In this document: in pieces, positions 55,971 to 64,000 of the stretch
Layout: every line of letters starts with the position of its first letter
Numbering within the stretch: the first letter of the stretch is position 1
From: Paroedura picta
Taxonomy: Eukaryota; Chordata; Lepidosauria; Squamata; Gekkonidae
Assembly: GCF_049243985.1 (NCBI RefSeq)
Contig: NC_135377.1
Location: forward strand, 31,511,255-31,575,254
Reading direction: 5' to 3'
Length of the DNA stretch: 64,000 nt
Position numbers and translations under genes: made by a program
The notes under the pieces: model-generated
Database searches by the model: none
What the model was told of the DNA's origin: nothing
What the model saw: only the letters and a program-made list of their open reading frames with translations

Positions 55971-58090
55971 TAAACCAGGGAAATTCAGGACCAACACTCA
56001 TGCATTATTTTGTAGGATTCAAATAGGAACAGTGGAGAGCTTGTCAGGAACTGCCAAATTCCCCTAGATCGCCTGTCAAGTGACTACCAGCACCTTTTAA
56101 AACACAGACCTCAGCCTGCCCTAATAGTTTTCCTGTCACACTACAGGTGAGATCCACATACCAGTGTGTGTCACTGCAACTCAAGGTCCACTTTCCCCTC
56201 AAGTAAATGAAGACAGAGCAAGATCCCTACACTGCTTAAGGAACCTGGAAACTCTATCTGACCCAAAGCTCCATTAAACATTCTCCCTCTCTGCTCTTTC
56301 CCTTCTCTCTTCCCTTAAATATTCCAAGAACCCTGATAGTCATTTCTTGTTTTCTCTCCAGGCCATCAGGTTGCAAAAAGGATTGGCAGATACTGGAAAA
56401 GGGGACAGCCACCTGTTCCCACATGAACTGGCACAGGTCTTGCTTCACATGCCCTATCATCTGGCTGGATGAGTAGAAACCTGAGAAAGGGCCTTCTCAG
56501 TCATGGCACCTAAAGTGGATTTTCCCTTACCAGGGAGATTTGACTGTACAGTGTATACCTCTATTATTACAGTCTACCAGCAAGTGAAGTCCTTCTTGTT
56601 TTGTTTACTTAAATAATAAATGAAAGATGCAGGTACTTTTGAGCATGCAGAAAGAGTATGCTATATTACCACAGACTTTGTTTGACATGGTCTGAAGCTG
56701 ATTTCAGATCCTGAATTAAGCAGGAGACCTGGAGCTTTTCAGCATTTTCTTTTTCCTCAGTTATGTGTTCCTGTTCTCGGGTGGGAAGGCTGCTCTGTCC
56801 TTTATATATTTCAATACCTCTTGTGATTGATACAATATGACATCGCTGTATGTCCACCATAGCTTGCTGCAGCAGGTTTTCATGCCAGACATAGAGCAAC
56901 ATAACATGGAATCAGTCACTAGAGGGAGCAAAATGCATGTGGGAAAGGGGCGAGGGAAATCCTGGATAGCTCAGATTTATCTATAAAGGTGGTTAAGAAA
57001 TATATATTGCAACCATGCGTCACAGTGTGAAATCTCACAGCAACTGGTACACTTGTATTTTCACCAGTTCTTAGGTGGGGCTTGAGCTACTTTGAAGGGC
57101 TGTTACAAAGCTGAACAAAATAAAATATAAGCCATTCTTTCCATGCTGCCTTTCTAATAATAATCAGATTGAGATACACCCAGATATAGTTGCATCTACT
57201 TTTATTCCATGGCATTGTGAGGTCATGCTGTTATCTGGCTTACCTTTTTTAATCACCTATCAGCCATTACATATACCCATTGTTTTACTAGAGGTGCTTC
57301 CTGCTTCATCACTTACCATTTACAGGCAAAAATTTATCAATTTAGTGTTAGCGGTTGTTATTTTGCCCAACAGATGATGGCGGATGTTATTAACAGTAGA
57401 TTCTATCACATCTTGGGGATCTTAAGAGACAGGGTACGAGGACTGCTTATGGTTCACGACCCAACAACTACACTCATCAAATGTCTAGCTAACTGAAACA
57501 GATTTCCATGTGGACACGTTTACAGCATGTGAAAGTGTTGACAATTTTTTTAAGCTGCAGGCGGCAAAAATACTGGCCATACCTTTATGTAGCAACAGGA
57601 GGTATGGTGAGCTAACTGCAAGCTGTAATAATGCAAACTTCTTAATTCTGTGTATGTGTATCCCTCTCTCAGGGTGGGTTCCATAACCACATCTACTCTG
57701 ATTATCTTGGCAACCCTTGTTTATAACCTGAGAGGGAGTTCTACACATAATTACAGAGGGGTGGCTGTGTCAGTCCATAGTAGCACAGGTGCCCTGGGTT
57801 CTATGTATAAGCATGATTAGATGGTTACATGGTTTACCACTAGAGGGAGAAAGGAGGCTAGTTTCACAGAGAACACATTTCATGTCATGTTTAATGTTAT
57901 GAAGGCTTTTTTCCATAATTAAAAGTTGATTCTAGAAAACATGCAAGTGAGTGTCATGACATCCTGTATTTTTTTAAAAAAGAAAACTAAATAAATTATA
58001 TATTGTCAACAGAATTCATTGCTGTTATGTTAATTTAAACCACTGTTGGATTATTGTTGATGTTATTTTGACTATGTTCTACGCTTTGGT
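55971..58090. other. Intergenic stretch without recognised feature
   Basis: AT-rich DNA with no supported gene and no clear repeat. Confidence 0.45.
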
Positions 58091-58094
58091 TGTT

Positions 58095-58180
58095 CCATGT
58101 AATACCCCACAACGTTGTATGTAAACCTTCCTGAGCCATATGGGAGGGTGGTATAAACATCTAATAAATAGATAAATAAG
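58095..58180 (+). repeat. CR1-type LINE 3' end
   Basis: GTAAACCTTCCTGAGCCATA, GGGAGGGTGGTATAAACAT and an AATAAATAGATAAATA tail, the standard CR1-group terminus. Confidence 0.65.
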
Positions 58181-58526
58181 AACACAGTAGAGAAACATGC
58201 TCTTGTCTTTACCCTTTCCCCACTCTTCAGTTCCCTGCTTCCAACGGAGAGGGTTCCCTGAGCTATCTATGAGGACAAAAATGCATTTGGAACCATACAG
58301 TAGTAAAAGTTGTGTGAGGATTATATTTGGAGCAGCAAACAATAGGGAGGAAAAAGTTTAAGCAACCCACATTTCTACTTCTTCTGAAGGGTTTTTACAC
58401 CCATTTGTCCCTGATATGTACTTATCCTCATGACAATAATAGAACCCATTCATAAACAGCTTCTTTCACCAGCATTTCTTGCACAAGTTCAAGCCCCTAC
58501 TTTGCCATGGACGTTTGCTAGGAGAC

Positions 58527-58725
58527 AGGGTTACCAGCCTCCAGGTGGGAACTGGCTTGGAGATCTGGAATTATGACTGATCTCCAGACAACAGAGGTCA
58601 GTTTCCGGGGGGGGGGGGCGCTATGGAATTATGCCCCACTAAAGGCCCCTCCCTCTGTGAATTTTAACCTTCCTAGATTCCACCCCCAAATCTCCAGGAA
58701 TTTCCCAACTCAGAGCTGGCACACC
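58527..58725. repeat. Interspersed repeat, second copy of the 10053 family
   Basis: GCCTCCAGGTGGGAACTGG, ACTGATCTCCAGACAACAGA and CCCCCAAATCTCCAGGAATT; includes a run of ten or so G. Most complete of the three copies. Confidence 0.7.
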
Positions 58726-58729
58726 TAGG

Positions 58730-58850
58730 AGACCTTGGGCCAGTTATACTGTCAGCCTAGCCTACCTCACAGGGTTCTTGTGAGGATAAAAAGGAAACAA
58801 AATAAGCCTCTTTGAATCTATTATGGGGAGAAAGAATATAATGAAGCAAA
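58730..58850 (+). repeat. Old tRNA-SINE body
   Basis: GACCTTGGGCCAGTTATACT, CCTACCTCACAGGGTTCTTG and GTGAGGATAAAAAGGA follow the usual order of this SINE class. Confidence 0.5.
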
Positions 58851-59103
58851 GGATAAAAACCTGTTGCTGCCAGTTTACCTAACCCATTATCCTTTTGTTG
58901 TTGACCAGAGCGCTGTAATGTCAGTTAATGTTCCCTAACATTGTAGCTATGTTTAACAATAGAATATATTCTGAAAGTACAGCCACTGTGTGGAAAATGA
59001 AGGGTTGATATGGCTGAGAGGCAACTGTAATAGAAAGTGTAACAATGAGTTATGTAGTCTCATCACACTGACTCAGCTATGAAGTAGTTACCAAGAAAGT
59101 CTG

Positions 59104-59275
59104 CATGGTGTAGTGGTTATGAGTAGCAGCCTCTAATCTGGAGAACCAAGTTTGATTCCCCCCTCCTCCACATGCAGCCAGCTGGCTGGCCTTAGGCTCT
59201 CTCAGCCTCACAGGCTGGATTCCTTAGCATACTAAAAAGCAGGGTACAAGAAACCAGCTCTTCTTCTTCTAAGCA
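59104..59275 (+). repeat. tRNA-derived SINE family B (copy B8)
   Basis: Starts GCATGGTGTAGTGGTTATGA with B-box GTTTGATTCCC and ends ACCAGCTCTTCTTCTTC; the middle has lost about 100 bp compared with the full copies. Confidence 0.8.
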
Positions 59276-60920
59276 GGTAGGCATCTAGGCTATGAGTCTG
59301 TAGTATGCTATGTGATTTTGCTTGTTTATTAAGTGAGAGTAAAAGGCCTAGTAATTCAAAGGGCAACAGTAGGTGTGTCACATTTCTGCACAGAGCCCAA
59401 ATGAATACAAGATCTAATCAGAATGCATGTGATCAGTCCCAGCTAGAGGCCAAGCTGCTGGTTATGAGCTGGCAAAGCAAGATTAACTGTGTAAGTAAAT
59501 GCCCCCAATGAGACAATTATTGATGATGTAATGGAGATATTTTAGCTGAAGCAACTCTGGATTGTGTATATTTTGGGTACTTATGCAAGGAAGCACCATA
59601 GAGCGTGTTGTGTTGGATGAAGGCTCCTTATCCTAGAGACTAAGGGCCCACCACTTCTGGAACATGAAAAAAATATGGTAGTCCACCTGGGAAAGGAGCA
59701 ATATCTGCTTGTGAGAAGAAGAATAACAACGTCCATAGTGAATAAAAAAAACAGGGCCGAAAAGATTAAACTTGTTTCCTAGTTTGTGTGGCCCGTGAGG
59801 GTGCATCTTCCCTTATGTGGAGACGAATACTGAAATGCTACGTTCAAAAATGCTTTCTCTTGATCTCAACTGTTAAAGGGAAAAGAGATCTTCCTTCCTT
59901 TGAACTTTAGCACTTTTTAAAGAGCAAGTCTTCAGTGCATCTTGCTAGACTTGTCTGCTTAGCAAGACATGAAATTTCTCTCTACCTTTTCTTTTTCTTC
60001 CCACAATTCTTTGCCCCTTCTACTGTGGTTATCATTAGCAATGCTACCAAAGGCAATGTTCATACCCTGATGGCACAACATTGTTGGTCGTTGATGAAAG
60101 ACTCTGCAGTAGCATGTGTGTGAGAATCTCTAGCAAAAGCATACAGGAGGGGCAGGGAAACTGACCATAGTCAACATATGGATGCAGGGTATGTAATGCA
60201 GCTGCAGTCCTAAATGTATGAGATCCGATTCCTAATGGATAATTCAAAATGGACTACAAAATCTTCCCAACGAAATTTTAAACAACAATCCAGCACATAC
60301 TATCACGAAGTAAAACGACTACATCTAGAGATCTGATATTGAGCTACACCAACCTAGTGTCAGCTTCTGCCTTGGAAAGAGATAGACGCCTTTTACTTTT
60401 GTCTATGTGGTCAGAAGGCAATTTTCAGCAGCATGTTGTTGGCAAGTGATCCTCTATATGTTAGGCCTTCTTTTGCAATCTGCGGCTAGGGCCTGTTGTC
60501 TGCAGAAGCCACACAAAGTGGCTGCTTCAGGTTGTGTACCAGGAAGGGTGCTGCCTGGAGCAAACTTTCCATCATTGCTCCTTCTCCTTTCCATCAGGCT
60601 TAACAAGTTCTGGGGGACTTCTTTTTGCTTATGCACCAGCTATCCTAGGGAAACCCATCCTCCACACAGCCTAATTTTAAAGCAACAAATTGCAGACCTT
60701 TTTTGTATCCAGCTTCAGTACCTCTGATAATGAAAGCTGAAGTCTCACAGATATGTAGACCTCCCTAACTTTGGTTGCCACACCTTCAGGTGGGGGCAAA
60801 GCACCCCCCACTCCCGATTCCTGCTACTGTTCTGAGCTGTAATGGGATAAAAAAATTTTTTTTTATCAGGCCTATGTCAGGCCTATGCTATGACTTCACT
60901 TCTGAGGAAACCCCAAAAGT
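59276..60920. other. Intergenic stretch without recognised feature
   Basis: No gene, RNA or clear repeat recognised between SINE copies B8 and B9. Confidence 0.45.
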
Positions 60921-60924
60921 GATG

Positions 60925-61202
60925 AAGAAGAGTTGTCTTATATGCCGCTTTTCTCTACCTGAAGGAGGCTCAAATCGACTTACAGTTGCCTTCCCTTTCC
61001 TCTCCCCACAACAGACACCCTGAGGTGAGGTGGGTGAGGCTGAGAGAGCCCTGATATCAATGCTTGGTCAGAACAGCTTTATCAGTGCCGTGGCGAGCCC
61101 AAGGTCACCCAGCTGGCTGCATGTGGGGGAATGCAGAATCGAACCCGGCATGCCAGATTAGAAGTCCGCACTCCTAACCACTACACCAAACTTGGCTCTC
61201 TG
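60925..61202 (-). repeat. tRNA-derived SINE family B (copy B9)
   Basis: Near full-length reverse copy, GAAGAAGAGTTGTCTTATAT to CACTACACCAAACTTGGCTC, with CpG sites kept in the tRNA-like head; one of the younger-looking copies. Confidence 0.85.
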
Positions 61203-61569
61203 ATGTTAGACCTTTCTAGGAATCAGCAAAAACTCTATCCTTTTCATAAAAGTGACATCAAGCTGTTGCCTACAGCTGCCCCCATTTCTACACTCCTCCA
61301 TCTTCTGCTAGTTTTTGTACCTGGTAACTCTATTTCCAACAGGTATATAGGGTTTGCAGGATTACGATGACATAATCACCACCAGCGTCTCTACATCTAT
61401 GACTGTTCGTCTCATAGTTGTGTTTGTTACTCAAGGTTGCCAGAAAACCAGCATAAAATCATTTTCTTTATACAAACTTGTTGATCCTGCTGATCTGAAC
61501 TTCATTCTCAGAAGTTTTAGTGTTAAATGTAAAACTGAATGCTAATACTTATAGCTATTTCTTTCTCCA

Positions 61570-61853
61570 TAAGCCTCTTGTGGCACAGAGTGGTAAGGCA
61601 GCAGACATGCTGTCTGAAAGCTCTGACCATGAGGCTGGGAGTTCAATCCCAGCAGCCGGTTCAAGGTTGACTGAGCCTTCCATCCTTCCGAGGTCAGTAA
61701 AATGAGTACCCAGCTTGGTGGGGGATAAGCGGTAATGACTGGGGAAGGCACTGGCAAACCACCCCGTATTGAGTCTGCCATGAAAACGCTGGAGGGCGTC
61801 ACCCCAAGGGTCAGACATGACCTGGTGCTTGCACAGGGGATACCTTTACTTTT
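61570..61853 (+). repeat. tRNA-derived SINE, Sauria/Bov-B type (copy A4)
   Basis: Full-length forward copy bounded by exact 13-bp duplicates ATTTCTTTCTCCA at 61557-61569 and 61854-61866. Confidence 0.9.
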
Positions 61854-61969
61854 ATTTCTTTCTCCAGTCCACTCTAATCAAGGAGCTAGGGGCTTCATGG
61901 AAGTCTTTAGAATGGGAAATCGAAAAGAGTGAGATTATGGAAAAAAGAAGTGTTTTCGTCAGCCTTCTG

Positions 61970-62006
61970 CACGTACGCACACACGCACACACATGCACAC
62001 ACACAA
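61970..62006 (+). repeat. CA/CACG microsatellite
   Basis: Alternating CA repeat with ACGC interruptions. Other short repeats: GAAT near 9325-9350, GT near 24142, TC at 26507-26525, TG near 44770. Confidence 0.8.
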
Positions 62007-62009
62007 CTG

Positions 62010-63060
62010 ACAAGGCATCCAAATTGCCTTTTCCCAGTTCTCTGAAATGTTTTTTTTTTCTTTTTTTAAAGATATCTTTTAAAAACAGGAACCTGTCAGT
62101 TTTCCCTCAGCAGTAGTCAAAACTACTCAAGATTACTACTGGAGAGAATATGGCAAGGGAGGAAAGGTTAAATTTTCCTTCTCTCCCCATGCTTTTTTGA
62201 TTGCTGAAAAAACATTCCTGACAGCTAAAACTGCAAAAAGGAGGGGGAAATGCAATAATAAATGTTAAATCCTAATGTGTCCTTCAGCCTACAAACAGCA
62301 GATGTAGTAAGCCTGTGTCTGGACCATGCCAGTTTAGACCGTAGGTGTCAGGAAAGCAGAAAAATCAGCTTAGACCATTTCTCCCTGAAATGGTATATTC
62401 TGATCAAAGGTATGATCTAATCAGTGCTATTGATGTGCTTAAACCAATCAAAATGTGAACCAGTGTCTTATTTTAAAGACAGAAGCCATTCCTAAAACAT
62501 GGCAAAACTACTCCAAGGAGATGGGGCTTCTGATACTACAAGTGCCAGCCAATCAGGGCCGTTCCCAGCTAACTCCTGCTGCTGCAAAATAGCAGAACTG
62601 GTTTTCCCTGAGCGTGACCCTGCATGTGTCAGGAACAGGGTGAGTTTGGCTGCAGAATGCAGCAACAATTATTTTATGCATGTCTAGTTTTCTATGTGAA
62701 GGGCATTTCTTTGTCTTGAGGATTATTCAGAACTATGAGCCTCCATATCATCTCACTAACCTTTTTGTGAAGCAAGGCCTATGTCACCTTTAGGTCCTTC
62801 TTGCCTTTATCCTTTTGTGTGCTGGTAAGAAGCTTTTAAATTATTGTGTTAGGTGGGTGATCTCAGACATTTGCTGGCTTGTGGGTAACAATACTGTTGA
62901 CCAGAAGGGTTGTGCTGTTATGGAAGAAAGTCAAGGTCTCTATATTCAGAAAAGCCCCTTTTTCCTTGAGCTGAATATGGGTTCCTGTGAACTTTTCACC
63001 AATCTGAATTGCTGGGTCTATAGAGCTGGTGCAGCAGAAGCATTTTGGGTCATAAATTAT
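62010..63060. other. Intergenic stretch without recognised feature
   Basis: No gene or clear repeat recognised. Confidence 0.4.
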
Positions 63061-63062
63061 TA

Positions 63063-63242
63063 AGGTTGCTAACCTCCAAGTGGAACCTGGACAACTGATC
63101 TCCAGGTGACTCATGGGGGGGAAAAGCTACTTTTGAGGATGGATGCTATGGCATTATACCTACTGAAGTCCCTTGCCTCCCCAAACCCTGCCCTCTCCAG
63201 GCTCCACCCCCAAATCTCCAGGAATTTCCTACCTAGAGTGGC
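63063..63242. repeat. Interspersed repeat, third copy of the 10053 family
   Basis: GTTGCTAACCTCCAAGTGGA, GGCATTATACCTACTGAAG and CCACCCCCAAATCTCCAGG in the same order as the other copies. The remaining bases to 64000 show no further feature. Confidence 0.65.
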
Positions 63243-64000
63243 ATCACAGAAATCATGTTGGACTGGAGCTTGATTTGACTGGGATGTTTTGCATAAAATC
63301 CTTTGCACAAAGGAACAAGAAAGGAGTAAGCACATTGACAAACTAAATTTGTGCCGAATTGCAGTTTGGATTGATGTCTGAATGCAGTAGTGTTGGTTTC
63401 CTTTCCTGTGGAAGAGAGAATAAGGAAGTACCAATCCTATGATGGTCTACTTAGAAGTTAGTACCATTTTATTTAATGGGGCTAACTCCCCATAAAATAT
63501 TCTTAAGATTGCAACTTGTGTGATATTTTTTCAGTTCACCTGTATACAGGTTGAGCAGGTAGAAGTGAGAAGGTACAACAGGAAATAGCACTAATTCCAA
63601 AATGACTGTAGGACATAAGCTCGTGGACAACTTCCATCAACAAGTTCCAAAACCTACTTTCAGAATTTTTCTTGACCACATCCCCATCCCCTCCACCTCC
63701 CACCGCCCCTCCCACTCCCAGCTTAAAGTCCAGACTGGGTTTTTCAGTTCCTGCATTATCAGTTGAGTATGATATTGTGGGAAGCAGAGACATTCTAACC
63801 TGTCCCCCATGCTCTTCACACACAAACCCTTAAACCTGCTACTTGCATGTTACTTAGCCCTTGCTTGGGCGGGGGAGGAGTGCAGTTTCCTGTCAATTTT
63901 CTTTGAGAGTGTGATTATTTAATCCAAGTTTGTAGGTGACAATTTTCAGGAGTGAAACAGCATGGTGGTAAGGGGTAAAAAGGCCTCTCTCACATTGTTT

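Noticed and set aside
53500-64000. 5' exons of NCOA2, expected from human synteny
   Set aside because: The CpG-rich spots here are transposons (52947-53316, 54901-55267), and no NCOA2 coding sequence was recognised.

Overview
The window is vertebrate nuclear DNA, almost certainly from a squamate reptile (lizard). Three spliced genes, each recognised by exon-by-exon translation, lie in the conserved order XKR9 (minus strand), LACTB2 (plus), TRAM1 (plus). In human these genes are neighbours on chromosome 8q13 between EYA1 and NCOA2. Squamate origin is inferred from the repeats: a Sauria-SINE-like tRNA SINE, Bov-B LINE fragments, a 5S-rRNA-derived SINE, L2/CR1 LINE fragments, hAT-like elements and Helitrons. 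I cannot name the species.

Layout. 0.8-14.5 kb: three coding exons of XKR9 on the minus strand (370 codons) with introns of 1.9 and 10.7 kb full of SINEs. 14.5-23.1 kb: intergenic or 5' XKR9 region with a SINE split by a small inverted-repeat transposon and a 1,153-bp GC-rich Helitron. 23.2-33.4 kb: seven coding exons of LACTB2 (288 codons); intron 4 holds a 5S-derived SINE and an L2-type LINE piece, and intron 5 a 479-bp hAT element with an exact 8-bp target duplication. 34.7-36.6 kb: CpG island and promoter of TRAM1. 35.6-44.3 kb: eleven coding exons of TRAM1 (373 codons), then a 3' UTR of up to about 2.4 kb. 46.7-64 kb: gene-poor intergenic DNA with LINE, SINE and DNA-transposon remains, including a second, 367-bp Helitron inserted exactly into an L2-type reverse-transcriptase frame. 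NCOA2, expected further downstream from human synteny, is not visible.

All splice phases agree across the 21 coding exons and no stop or frameshift interrupts them, so the three genes look intact. They do not form a pathway: XKR9 is a caspase-activated phospholipid scramblase, LACTB2 a mitochondrial metallo-beta-lactamase-fold endoribonuclease, and TRAM1 an ER translocon-associated membrane protein.

I found no unknown multi-gene system. The most unusual signal is in the two Helitrons. They share termini, and each has, about 90 nt from its 5' end, a perfect inverted repeat with a 3-nt loop (58-bp and 26-bp stems), yet the stem sequences are unrelated.
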